Below are positions 26,590 through 39,263 of a DNA stretch of 64,000 bases, one piece after another (within the stretch, counting starts at the first letter, position 1; each line of letters begins with the position of its first letter). The position numbers and the translations under genes are program-made. The notes under the pieces are model-generated. The model was not told the origin of the DNA. It worked only from the letters and a program-made list of their open reading frames with translations, and ran no database searches. This DNA is from Stenopsyche tienmushanensis (Eukaryota; Arthropoda; Insecta; Trichoptera; Stenopsychidae), in assembly GCA_008973525.1 (NCBI GenBank), contig WACJ01000007.1:744001-808000 (forward strand), written 5' to 3'.

Positions 26590-26735
26590 TCCAGCTAAAA
26601 AGAGGAAAACCTGGATCGAACGGCCATATTTATTTATATCCGATATCCCAAATTTGTTAGTGCGGTGAAATTTTTTTCCCACAGTCTAATTTTGAATCCA
26701 GGATCTAAACCACTATACCAACACTTGATAATTGT
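26590..26735 (-). repeat. Possible tRNA-derived SINE remnant
   Basis: On the minus strand, AGTGTTGGTATAGTGGTT (26725-26708) resembles the start and A box of Asp/Gly/Glu-type tRNAs. A tract CCGTTCGATCCAGG (26623-26610) resembles a B box. The boxes are about 100 bases apart, too far for an intact tRNA, and no cloverleaf can be folded. It may be a degenerate tRNA-related SINE, or chance. Confidence 0.3.
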
Positions 26736-27000
26736 TGGTTTTTAGCCTATAGTCATGATTTTAGGAGTGTTTTTTTTTTACCTTTTAGTTTATATATTAT
26801 TTTTACATATTTGTTCACCTCTTTTATAGAAAAAAAGCAAAGCATTCAACCCTTTGCGGATGTATTAAATTTGGGCATGAGTATCGTAATGATCGGAATT
26901 AATTTCCAGTTGAAAGAGCACTGATTCATATGCATGCAAGATTATGAAGGATAAACAAGATTTATCAATTCTTTATTGAACATTAGATGTGTGTTTAGAC

Positions 27001-27327
27001 CAGTAGTTATTAAGCTGGGGTCCGCGAATCCCTGGGGTTCCGCGAAGTCCATTACCGGGGATCCGCGAAAATATAAAAAAAAACATTTATCTATACTTAA
27101 ACTAGATATATTCGTGGAATTATTTACAGAAAACGTTGTAAGAAGATCTATTTTGATCAATATTTGACCAAGAAATGTTTGTTTGTTTGAAAAATCATTG
27201 AAATCATCATCATCATCATCATCATCAAAAAATCATCAGATCAATCAAAAAGTTGTTCAAGAGGGGCTTGCGAAAGAAATTTTGCTCAAGAAGGGATCCG
27301 CAGACTATATGAGTTTAAGAACCGTTG
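27001..27327. mobile_element. hAT-type MITE with near-perfect 8-bp target duplication
   Basis: Begins CAGTAGTTATTAAGCTGGGG and ends AGTTTAAGAACCGTTG, imperfect inverted ends. It is flanked by GTTTAGAC (26993-27000) and GTTAAGAC (27328-27335), a 7-of-8 match to an 8-bp hAT target duplication. Subterminal tracts are rich in TCCGCG/CCGCAG. The internal 325 bp holds an (ATC) microsatellite and no transposase. The terminal motif recurs at 40364. Confidence 0.78.
27203..27226 (+). repeat. (ATC)8 microsatellite
   Basis: Eight uninterrupted ATC units inside the hAT MITE. Confidence 0.9.
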
Positions 27328-27874
27328 GTTAAGACAATAATGCGTTTCAATAACATGTTTTTTATTTAAAAACTATATTTTATATTTTCCATTGGGTGGT
27401 ATCTTTGAAAGCAGTCTCCAATATGCAGTCCTGGTTTTCGAATACACTTCTTTCGGTGACTTTCTTTTTGCTATTTTGGAGTATTATCTTGGAATATCTT
27501 AACAAGCGAGAATGGCTAATTACAGTTAAACGTAATTTACAAAGCTTTATTTGAAATTCTGCTAAGTATCTCCGAAGCTTGTCAATTTCTTCACTCTCAA
27601 AAGGCGACTGACTCACCACGGTGTTTTGCATGGCGAGTGTGGAATTTCCGGATTTTTTTAAATTTAGTTTCGTTATGTCTGATTTGTCAGAGCAATGTTT
27701 TGGTCCATAATAACGTCACTTAGACAATTAAGAGCATTCAGAGAAGTTATAAACTGATACATGAATTAATAAAGTTAAGATTCGTATGTTGTGTGTGACT
27801 AAGAGCAGACATGCGACCGGAACAGTAAAAAAGCTATGGTGGCTGAGAGTAGACAAACGACTGCAAAGGGTTAA

Positions 27875-29641
27875 TATAAAATATGGCTGATCACGTGGCA
27901 AAATGAACAGTTAAAAGATGGATGAATACCGTCCGATAAATGCTTTCCATGAGATTGAATGCTTTGAAAGCTAGTTATATAACCCTTAGACTTTATGAAC
28001 CAACGAAAATTATAATTACGAATTATATTTTTTGTAAATCATTTCAAAGCCTTTTTACACCTTTTATATGGACTATAATAATGGATTGTTTTGCTATGGA
28101 ATAATATTTATATTTTCATATGTATTGCATTCGATTGCGACTCATATTTCTCCTCAAGAAAATTCAGGAGATGAGCGGAAGACCTCATATGTCAGGATAC
28201 ACTATTTCAGCACGATGGCATAGAGTTGTCATATCACTGTGAAAAATCATATCGGTGTCATCCCTGATATATTTATACTCGCATTAGTATAATAAAGTTC
28301 TTATGGCACATGCTCGGCACGAAAGGCACGGTCTGTTATAGACAAAAGCTCGAAGGTTTTCCTTGTATGTACGAGTGGCATGATTGATGTGACAGTTGCT
28401 TGTAAGTAGTAATAACTCATGTCTTCGTTCACCTCTTTAATACCTCTTTTACAGCCTTCGCAATCTCTGGATACAGCCGAGAGGATAGATCTAAATAAAT
28501 CACTTATTGAAGACATCAAGCGAACGTGCTCATTGGGGCATCCTATGGACACACCAAATTGGGCGTAAACGACGTCATTTGGAAAACATTTCAATTTTTT
28601 GTGCACATATACAATATTCATCATCCGTTCGTAGCCCTGATTTCAGAATGTATCAATCTTTTAAAATGATCGAAAATAATATGCCTGATTTGCTTGACAA
28701 AAACCAGTGTGCAAATTCAATGATTGAACGCATTCATCACAACATCATCTCAATTGCATTTTTTATGAAATATTTTACGCATATGCAAATAAATTTTGTT
28801 CAAAAGAGCTAGCATAAGCTGATTGATTTCCATCACTCAAAGCTATTAATATACATTTTTTGTACGATATTCTGAAAAAAACTGTCCAAAAATACCCACC
28901 GTGATTCGTCGAAGTGTCACGTTTTGCAGTTTGGTAATTCAAAACCGTAAACGATGACCTAATATATTTGTTCGAGACGAAGCATTATTGCTGCATAGGC
29001 AGAATGGGAAATATGCGTTCTTCGGATGACTCATTGCCTCCATTGCAGACGTATGCAGTTTGTGCGATTAGCTCTTTAAGCTGTTTACTTAATCGATAAC
29101 AATTTTTAACGAGTTTAATGATTAAATCTTGCTCTCAAATATCATTTTAAAATACGTGTTTTACGACGTATTTCTTGAAATAGGAGATGGAAAATGGATA
29201 CGGCAAGACGGCAGATCCATAAGAGGTAATGCAATACAAAGCCATATGATGCCGATCAAAAAAGCACCCTTTGAACAAATAAACATAATCGAACAAACAC
29301 TGTTCCTAAGATGAAAAATAACGTTTTGCGCAGTTATATACGAACTCCTGAATATATTTCTTTTCATATTTGATAGATATTTTAATTAGATCATCATTTT
29401 CTTTCAAGCAAAGATAACATACGTGTTTTCAGCTTAAAATGATTCCTACTTAGAGCTCGTGGATGGATTTATGATGGAAGACGATGAGAACAAAGAACTA
29501 TGGTGATAGAAAAGCTTGAAACAAGCGAACGAAAAGTTATGCAAAGATATTAATATAATCTTTCATTGCCTTCTACGTATATTCTTTCATATTTGTCAAA
29601 CAGGAAAAGAAAATATCTATACAAGAAATTATTTGAATTTT
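27875..29641. other. Mostly non-coding; one protein-like open frame
   Basis: A 107-codon minus-strand frame (28301-28624) has a balanced composition, including RDCEGCKRGIKEVNEDM and a run of helix-compatible residues. It lacks any domain I recognise, and an overlapping 101-codon frame runs on the plus strand. It might be a decayed or unknown exon. A complex GC-richer tract lies at 28880-29090. No other gene seen. Confidence 0.35.
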
Positions 29642-30036
29642 GATGTCCCATAAGTTTCTTTCGTTTTCATATTAAGAAAAACATAAACAATAATTTGTGT
29701 TACATCAAAATGTATTGAATAATATATGATCCATTCTGTTCTATTACCTTTCTCCATCTCTCCAGAAGCCTCATAATGCCTTCTTGCCAAAATTTCCCAG
29801 GTTTTTTGGCAAAATATTGATCAAGGTACATTTTTATATAATTTTTTTAATATTTTTTTTTACCACGTAAAGTATTTTTCAATGAAATAAATAAATCATA
29901 ATCTGAAGGGGCAATGTTCGGAGAGTGTGGAGGATGAGGTAAAACAACAAAATTAGTGTCTTTCTACAGCAATGTAATTAAAAAGCTACCTATAAGATGG
30001 TGTTAAAAATGTGCACGAACTTTTGGACTGACCTGA
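29642..30036 (-). mobile_element. Mariner fragment, internally deleted, unlike ends (copy 3)
   Basis: The left 230 bases (from GATGTCCCATAAGTTTC) match the 3' end of mariner copies 1 and 2. Minus-strand translation around 29880-29960 gives VLPHPPHSPNIAPSDYDLF, the block carrying the third catalytic Asp (in APSD), then SLKNTLRGK. Upstream of that the element jumps to TCAGGTCAGTCCAAAAG (ending 30036, followed by TA). This is a mariner-like terminal repeat but not the TTAGGTTGTCCCATAAG of its relatives. Either the ends come from two subfamilies or a different element abuts here. HTH and the first two Asp are absent. Confidence 0.78.
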
Positions 30037-30038
30037 TA

Positions 30039-33000
30039 GATGTGATCTTTTCTCATAGATAACAAACAGATCATCATTTAGCAGTAGACTGTGTGTGGTT
30101 GCATTATGATGATGATGAAAATATATTACTTTTTTTTAATGTATAAAGCCCGATCATGCTATAAATATTCGATGTATATATTATAATTTTAGCTACGTGA
30201 ATAAGCGATCTAGTAGCTAATATTCTTATCTACTTATGACAACAATCAATAAACAAGTTTCTTAGTCTGTTGGTCAAAGTTTGATGTGATATTTAACGTT
30301 TATGTTGCGTAAATAAATCGCTGTCTGTAAAGTTAATTTGACCTGATTTCACTTCAAGCCAAAGATTTGATAAAAATGCAATTATAAAAAGCTATACAAA
30401 TTTCTTTACCATATTATTATGATACCTAATACTGTGTCGATTTCCTCCATTTAAAATGATCTATAAAACATTGCGTTGTTTTCATAGTTCAATAATACAA
30501 AAATTAAATTCGTATAATTTTAAAAATAGCAATACCAAAGTGATTTTAATCTTAGACTATATATATTTGATATGTGAACAAATTCCAAAAAGGTTATCAT
30601 TGCCATTTTCTGATTTCAAAAAATTACAATAAAATTTATAATGGCTCGCTCAAGATATTAGCTCTTGGATATCAATTCGAAGACATAATGGTATCGGAAA
30701 TATAAAATGAATATTTCCAGATTCACACATTGCGCTTGCACAAATGCGTTTTATTATCGGCGAGTACATATTTACGTATGACATTAATCCTTGCCAAGCA
30801 ATTGTGAATACTTGTCGATCTTTGTACCTCAGATTTGCATTACGCTGAATGCATTGCCCGTTATTTATGCACTTCAGACAAATATGCACTTCAAGAACAT
30901 GAGTGTGGATTTTTTTAAACTTATGCGACCTCCGTAACGTTGGCACTTTAATATTAGAAAGTTCGCCAAGACTCAATCATGGTATTCGCTAACGAATGCT
31001 CATGCCTTGCTTATTTAAAATATTAATTCGGGATCTAATTTTTAAATAAAACATCTAGGTATTTTCATTGATACATATTTTTTGAAACTTTTAAAATATA
31101 GATTTTCTAAAATTTTTGTGTTAAAACTGAATCTTTATTAATAATTGATATCATCAACCATTGCTTCATGTTTAATTAATCTTTCAATATTACTTTTAAA
31201 GTATGCTGATCACCATGAAATATGTTCTAATAAGATGTTTTGTTATTCAATTTAAGTTTATAGATCGACGGCCGATTAGTAGGTTTAAAAACCTAATAAA
31301 TTTGAAACATTCGAATGAAAAAATCCATAATAATTGTAAAGCTTTTTGCATTAGTCACTTGGCAAAAAAACACGTAATTCTATTGCAGATTGCAGCCGAT
31401 AATGTGTCGTGTCTTCTTCGCCGTCACACTGCATTTATGTTGAAGCGGTTGACGCGCTGCAAAAACAAATATTATTTTTGCGCAAAGCAAACACCATGGG
31501 ATGTTGAGATGCAAGCCGCTAGAAACTACCGGTATTTGCTGGACAAACAGTTTTTCTAGTGGCAAATAGTTGTACAAGGGGTCATTTATTTGTCCCGAAA
31601 TAGGCCCTGTGAAAAAACGCCATTGTCGTATTTCTCATAATTTCATACGAGTGACAAACACGGGTCACTTGCTCCTAATGTGGGAATATTATTTTTGACA
31701 AATAACTCGACTTTCAAACCGCATTTGTTAAGCAAACATATTTTTTCATTGTCGAAATTAATTCTGTATCCAAATTAAACAAATTTAGTCTACATTTGTG
31801 AAAAATACATATTAGGCACTCGAAAGTAAACGCCACTTACTAAATAATTTAAAAGGAGAAATAATAACTCGATTACAATATTATCCAATACCAGAAATAG
31901 ACAAACTATTTCAGAAAATCTGACAAAACATATATTTACGAATTCAGCAACTGAAAATAATAAATTCGTAGAATAAACAAGAACATAATAGATTAAGCCA
32001 GAAGTTCCGCGAAATGTTAATAGGTGTTCCATTAAAAAAAAGTGGAATGGCCAAATGATAAAATAATAAAACCTAATGATATTCCCGGCGCACATGAAAG
32101 AAATATATTTATTTTGTCCGATCCCGACCGAAGTGTCAACCAACTGTCATTTTTCGGCAAATGCCAAAATTGTGTAGCGAATTGGCGTGCTTATAATTGT
32201 TCATAATATTTACAATACATTATCCGTGATATTGTTAACAAATCTAATCAAAAAGCAGCTTTTAAATACGTTTTTAGCGTTCAGCGTACCAAATTCTGAA
32301 AGTAACAAGTCTGTGGGAACATTACCACAAGTAAATAAGTCTAAGCTGTGTTAACGGTTTAAATTTAATTGAATTTGAATCTAAACTATTCGTAAATTAT
32401 CCGCATGGCATTAGTGTAAAAACGACATTTAGAAAAAATATATATTTCCTCTCAAAGAATTTAAATATTATTAAAAAAGTATAGTAATTAGGACTTGTAC
32501 ATAAATCGATATTTTTCAAAACCGGTTTTAAGACATATAAAATTAATCTAACGGATATATTAAAATGATTCGAATTTTATTCAATATTTAAAGCACTGCA
32601 CATACTTTAATACATGAAATTAATAATGTCAATTTACATTTAAACATTATCACATATTTATAATAATCACAAAAATAAAATCGTCGGCACATTCAATCAT
32701 ACATTTTTAAGCCAAATTTAAAATTATCAGTACAATCAATAATTATAACAAAATGTGTAGTTATTATTGCATAAAAAAACAGCAATCTAAATGTATTGTC
32801 ATTTCTAATTTAAAAAAAAATGTAAAAAGTATTCATTCCTATATTTTTTGCTTGATTTAGGGAATACGTTTTAATTTTTAACTTAATATTATTTAACTCT
32901 TCAATTATCTCACGTTTGGCACGTAAAATTTTTAAATTAGTTCTATCACCCGAGAATGGTTTTATAGTAAAAAATAACCCCTTTGTTAAATAGATTCACG

Positions 33001-36000
33001 AATGAATGAGCAAGTCGTTATATTATTTATAGTGAAATTATTCAATACTGCTAATCTTGAAACTTTTTCCTCTAAACTACCCTTTTGTAAGAAATTTTCG
33101 ATACTGACTTGTTTTGGAAGGAAGAAGGGTGGATCTTGAGCTGTCTGTGGATGATCCAGGTCCGGCTGCGGTCACCATTTTTGTTTCAGATATTTCATGA
33201 ACATATGATCCTTTGCAGCTCAATATTTTGTTGCAATGGTTCCAACTTCTTGAAATGTTTCCAAACTTCCAATTTTGTAGAACTCATTGATGTCCAAACA
33301 ATTTGGCTGGTGTATCTCTTAACTTGTTCACGCTGAATGTCGATGAAAGACTGAGGACACGTTAATTTATAATATCGAAGAAATTTGACATTTGGGAATT
33401 CCACTTTTTTTCGATTATATGGAAATTGTAAATGACGACATCGTGAAAGTTGATAAGCAATTCGTGAATCTTGTCGCTTAAGGGCGAGAATTTCGTAGAA
33501 GGTTCACATTTTATTCCAGTCTATTGTAAAGATAAGAATTAATTAGACGAAAAAGGTTCAAAATTAGTTTAAAACTTTTCTGAGAAGAAGCTTATTACAC
33601 AACACTGTCTAGTGAACAATTCAATATTTTTTTCTTAAATTCTTAAATAATGAAAAATTAATTTTTATATTCAAAACGGGATTTTCAAGATAAAAAACCG
33701 ATTTTGAAAACCAACAAGTCCTAATTACAACCCTATAAAATAAACGATATTTTCCTTGAAAATTTCAGGATTTATGAAGTGTTCCTTGCAGGGAAAGTTT
33801 GAAAGGCTCTGGTTTAAACATATCAAAAAAAGTTATTATTTATGAGACTATAAAACATTACTTAAAACCTATTAAAATAATAACAATATATCATGCCGGC
33901 TTACTATAATATTTAAGGCAATTCTTGAAATATGAATCGTCAATTATTGCTTGAATATAAATGCTTTCAAATTTACCTAATGATGATAGATATCAAATGA
34001 TAAATTAATTATCAAAAATACACTGTACAATTTTAAATATCATAGAAGCAATAATCTAGTTCAGAAATGATGTGCGTTTTTTCATCGATTTTCGTTGAAA
34101 TCAACATAAGCAAATCTATTTGATTGTGTCATCATATTTGGAATATTGACACTTCAAAAATTAAAACCATGAAACTAAGAATTAATGAAATATATCTTGG
34201 ATAATAAGCAGAATCCTTGAAGCAATCACACGATTTCCCAAACGTGAGAACATTAATTCAAAGCCATCGGTGGCTTTTCTCTGCTACGCCTTAACATTTC
34301 ACTCCTTTCTTCCCCTCGAAGGTACCGTTGTTTCATATATTAATAGATCCGAAAGGTCGGCGTCTCTTTCAATCGGTCTAATTGATCTCGAGTTGAAAAA
34401 CAGTGATGTATATATTTGTTCTCAGGGGCCGTGTGAGAATCATCTAGCATAACTAATTCGCATCCATCAAAAGGTACAAAAAGTTGCGGTTATATCTGAA
34501 CGACGTTCTAGTGGTGTATCTCCCGTCTTCAAAAAATCAAACTCTCATTCAAAGGATCTAATTAGTCTTTATTAGAACTATTCGTGTGGAATGGGTGTAA
34601 TTAATTCAAGAGTATTATACTTCTTTCGATCCCGGTCGGCCCAATTTATCAGCACACCTTAGCATAATTATATATACACGTACTTGCATGAGAAGATCTC
34701 TTCTGGTTCGATGTCGCGAGTAATACAGCCTTATTAATGATCGACCTAACTAACCATATAAAGTCGTTTCATGCAATTTATGACTTTAATTTACTTCGTA
34801 AAAAATAATAAATTTCTTAACCTATATATTCATAAATATATATTTAAAATGCGCATTAAATTGTTTCGACCCTAAATATAATGAAAATTGATTTTGTCAC
34901 AAAGAACAAGCTTATGATTGATGTAGGCTTTATCGTTAATTATAAATTACATAATGCATTCAATGCTTCTGTTCTTTTAACAAGGTCTAAATTTGTCAAA
35001 TATTTATTTTATTGTCAGAGGCGAAATTATCTTTTTCGAAATTTGATGAGATTACATTTTCCAGACGATTTTGTAGGTTTTCTGATTTTGCCATGGTGTG
35101 GACTCTTAAGCCTCAAACCCAAAAATTATTCAACACATTATTTATAGTATCTGAAAATACATTTTATTTTGAGTTTCCTATTTATCGCACCTCAAAGAAA
35201 CGGCTTCTTTTTCTTTTTGCATATTTTTTATGATCCGTTGAAATGGAAATTTGCTTGTTTATATATAGCATTAATATTATAAAGGCTACATTTATTCTTT
35301 CAGCCGTTTCAGCCATAGCTTTAATTATAAATAGTTTATTTAATTAGCTGGAAAAATCAAACATTATATAAAAGCAATATGATAATCTTAGATTCTTAGT
35401 ACTTTAATAATTTAATGAGAAAACCCAATAGATTTGTACGTAATCTTATCATAATTCTCACCAAGACTTTAAAATATTTTTTATAAAGTGCTTCTTGATA
35501 ACAATTGGATTGATTAATTATTTCTAAATTTTTATATCATTTTTTTTTTTAATAAATTATTTTTTCGTCAGCACTATAAAGCCATTAGACTATTTTTCAA
35601 GATATTTTAACACTTCTATCGGATTTATCATAGAATAGGATTTATCAGTAATATTATTTTTGCAAATCAGATCCCAGTTTTTCGAATTTTCTTCTAAAAT
35701 AATAAATTTGTATATAAAATTGACGAATTTGGAAAATTCGGAAGTCTTGGGATCCGACCGCTTGTCTTGGCCGCAGGAAAGTCTGATCTTCCCGCGGCTG
35801 ACTTCTCCGACCTTGTAACATCCGGAATAATAAAGACTCATTTCCTTCTTACATGGACTTCTTCTACAAACCGATGGTGAACAGTTTCCAGAAGGCCGTC
35901 CGTTTGGAAACGTAGACTAGGGGCGGAATGCGGTTGCTGGTCTCCGTAACAATAGATTGGTCCATATGTATTTAGACAACTTTAATAATTAATACTGTCT

Positions 36001-37908
36001 GTTTCTTTCCCTTGACTTACTAATTAATGACTTAAAAATAATTAAAAACATTATACTGAGTATCATGAAGCGACGGGAAGTCTGCACAAAGCGTCTGTTA
36101 TATCCAAAGGTTAAAAGTTCCTTGAAGTGCAATACACCAACTACAATTCCAATCATCTACATAATAAAATAAGTTGATCTAACTTACAGTGTATTCATAA
36201 TCATACATTATTTAAACATAAAATCCGAATAAATTTATATTCGAATTTTATCTGTATAATGCGGCAAAAACTTGTCATTGGAAAACCAATTTAGCAAATA
36301 CTGTATGTATAAAGAGTAGTTCAATAATATTTTGACAAATGTGGTATTAAAAGCTGGCAATATTTTTTTAATTGTTACTTCTGCGAAACAGTAATGGCTA
36401 TAACTTAGCAAATTATAGGTGCAACAGTCATGTAAGTATATAATATCTGCTTGATTATTATTTAAATAAATCATTCTTCCTAGGAGAATATATTCAATGG
36501 GTTCAACGATAGTTTGTAGACATTTAAAGTTTGTCGCGTCTCAAACATTGACAGTTTATCGCCAATTGCAGTCATAACACAAATAGACCGGCCACTTGAG
36601 CAATCATAACAATCTGCATCGCATATTTTCAGCGTTGCACATATCTCCAATTGCAATGAACTAATATGCAAACAATACCGCGTAAAAAAATATGTTTCGA
36701 CTCAATTTACACAAATTTCATCGATCCCAAGCGATTGTGTTATTATTGACTGTTATGGAGAACAATGAGACGATACTTTGCTCATATTTCAATCAAAATG
36801 TGATTTTTAAAAGGTACTATGTATTTACATTTTATATGTTAAAGTCTAAAGCTTGCAGATGGATCCCTGAACAGTTTACATGCAGGCTTAGATATGTTAT
36901 AACTTTCGCTGAAATTGGTGTACTTTAGATTAATAATCTTAATGCAACAATATAAGCATAAATAACATTTTTCAATCGATTTTTCTATTTAATCGACGAT
37001 ATGTCCTTGCATTAATTTATTGATCAATTTTTGCTTGAACCTAGAAACAGAAACAGGAAAATTTAATTCACCCCAGTCGAATCCAATTTGATCGATCGTA
37101 GTACATAATTATTTATTCATCTCCACAAAATGGCCGATGCCATCCTCCAAGGCTTGCACTCATCTCATCGATCGCAGTTTCTTCTAAATCTTCCAAACGA
37201 TTCATCTTGCCACAAAACGTCGGACGTTCGAATTATTTTGGAAAATAATAAATCGTATATACATATGTGTGTAATAAGACCAGGCCAGTCATCCGCGGAT
37301 CGGCCGTAATTAAATCTCACATTTATATCCCACGAAATGAGATTAATCTTCATTAGCGGGAATCGTTTGAACCGGTCGGCTCACCGAATGAGAGTACCAA
37401 AGGTGTCGGTACAATACCGACGTGTACTCAATCACCTGTGCGCGCAGCTCACACTTATTATGGACTCAAATGGATCCAAAATCGACAACACACATCAAGA
37501 AACTCTAAAATTGCTTACATGTATCATTGACTAAATATTTTTCGATGATCTTAAGAAAATTCTCTAAAAAAAATCCTTCGAAAACCAATATAATTGAAAC
37601 AAATCTATTAAATCCATATTTAGGTCAAATCTCATTCTGATGAAATTTATGTTCCGTAAATATTTTTTTGTTACGCAACGTTGTCTATTTGAAAAAAAAA
37701 TGTCTCGAACATAAATACTACAGATAATTAACATCGAATCTTCTTGATTCCAATAGATTTAGAATTGTATACCTCCATTTTAGGTGGCGCAGGTAACTCC
37801 ATTTTCTACTTCTTTTTGGATTTTATTTGCTTCGGTTATCTGATTTTTTGCATCATTATTTCCAAGAAGTAAAGTCTTTTTTTGACGATAAAACTGTTAT
37901 TAATTTTA
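30039..37908. other. AT-rich non-coding stretch, nearly 8 kb
   Basis: No gene, RNA or transposon end recognised. Open frames of 108 codons (30650-30976, minus), 118 codons (31203-31559, plus) and 117 codons (31790-32143, minus) have compositions expected of AT-rich DNA and no family motif. Slightly GC-richer patches occur at 34260-34450, 35750-35950 and 37100-37460. Confidence 0.45.
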
Positions 37909-38455
37909 TTGACCTTTGAGGAGTGAGCAAATTTAAAATCGATGAAGTCGTCAATGACATAATCGCTTTACACCGATTACTTTCTGTCAGCTCCCATCAT
38001 CGTAAGACAATCTTCAATTCGAGTCAATTGTAAATAAACACTGTTGATAGCATACAAGACCACGTCATTTCTTTACATAAACAATACACAAAAAATCGAT
38101 TCATTCGCTCCTGCTTTAGGAGGAAATGATAATTGGACAAATACTCATTTCACAAGCAACAACGGACAGGAAGCAATTAAATAAATTAACTCTGTCGATA
38201 GCATAAAATATTCGGTCATTTCTTTGCGTAAACAAATAACACACTTGAAATCGAAATCATTATTATTCGATAAATTTCGGCTAACGATCTATACAATCGT
38301 GCGATATATGCGGGGAAGCCCTCCGTCTCTGTCTCCCGAACTGCGCTACGTTCTCTCTGTCTCTGTCTGTCTCCGAGCTCAATGTACAAGAGTGCTCTTT
38401 CGAGTAAGTGGAGGGGGGATCCCAGACCCTGGGATAGTACTCCTTTAGGGATTAA
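37909..38455 (+). mobile_element. TTAA-type (piggyBac-like) MITE with internal duplication
   Basis: The left end TTGACCTTTGAGGAGTGAGC and right end CCTTTAGGGATTAA match, in order, the two ends of the inverted element at 41394-41807 (TTAGCCCTTTGAGAAGTAAG and CCTTACGGGTTAA on that strand). Shared interior blocks include TAAATAAACACTG, TCATTTCTT, and a pyrimidine-rich CTCCGTCTCTGT tract. A segment of about 70 bases is present twice here (38029-38100 and 38175-38260), explaining the greater length. No coding capacity. Confidence 0.6.
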
Positions 38456-38730
38456 TATGAACATGCGCAGCAAACTTTTAATATGATGTAATAACAATAT
38501 AAATTTTATTACAAAAAAGACGTAGAAGATATGATGGAATTAAACAATTTGAATATATGGGCTCAGAAACTGATAGATCTTCGAAGGTACGCCGCCTCAT
38601 TCAGTGAGCACTTGTCACTTATAATGACAATTATACGGGAAAAACAACAATCTGTGCAAACAAACCTGATCATGCCTATAAATAAAAAACAAGCATCGTC
38701 ACTGCAATAGCTGAAAAATGATGAAAATAC

Positions 38731-39239
38731 TTAACACGTTAACAGCGGGACACGAGAAAATTCATTTAAAAAAATCACTTATTTGCTAAAATGTATCATT
38801 TTTGATATATAAATAACAAATAAATGTCAAATGAAGAAGGACTCACATGTTTTTTTTCCCTCAAAGAATTTTGAGACATGTATTTAGAATTCGACACGGT
38901 GACATTATCTTTCACACATGACACCCATCTTTTTCTTTTTGAAATTGAATATTGGTTTAGTTTTAATCCGTCGTGTCTTTCATTTCGGCAATTTTAAATA
39001 ATAATTTGAACTCCCATTTGTATTATAAGACGATTTTTGAAGAACATAAGAATAAGTGTTTTAAGAGTGTAAATATTTATTTTGTATTTCGGTACCTTTG
39101 GGTGTAATATTGGCGAAAACAAATCAAAAAAATAATATTAAGATGTGTTTAAAACTTTAAAAGTTACGCGTATTTTAGTGAGAATTTAAAAAAATGTATA
39201 CATGCAGTTCGCGCAAATAGCCCACCGATAATGTGTTAA
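38731..39239. mobile_element. TTAA-flanked (piggyBac-like) MITE
   Basis: TTAA at 38731-38734 is followed by CACGTTAACAGCGGGAC. At the right, AGCCCACCGATAATGTG precedes TTAA at 39236-39239. The inverse of the right end, CACATTATCGGTGGGCT, matches the left end at 12 of 17 positions. TTAA duplication plus inverted ends fit a piggyBac-type MITE of about 500 bp. The interior is AT-rich with no frame. Confidence 0.6.
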
Positions 39240-39263
39240 GTGATTGTTAAAACTCAGTTATTC

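Larger units (their letters stand above)
26845..27874. mobile_element. TTAA-type (piggyBac-like) element, interrupted by a hAT MITE
   Basis: Left end TTCAACCCTTTGCGGATG (26845) and right end ...CGACTGCAAAGGGTTAA (to 27874) are inverted copies of a TTAACCCTTTGC terminus. The left TTAA is altered to TTCAA. The same terminus recurs near 39438 and, degraded, at 44757-44778. A 21-base subterminal direct repeat occurs at 27799-27819 and 27843-27863 (16 of 21 identical). The hAT MITE at 27001-27327 lies inside and is therefore younger. No transposase is visible. TTAA targeting is the hallmark of piggyBac. Confidence 0.55.

Noticed and set aside
30650..30976. 108-codon minus-strand frame with CLKC..NNGQC, suggestive of an EGF-like module
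   Set aside because: The remaining cysteine spacing of an EGF domain is absent and no splice sites frame it.
31203..31559. 118-codon plus-strand frame
   Set aside because: No motif, no start context, and overlapped by a minus-strand frame; length is within what chance gives over 64 kb.
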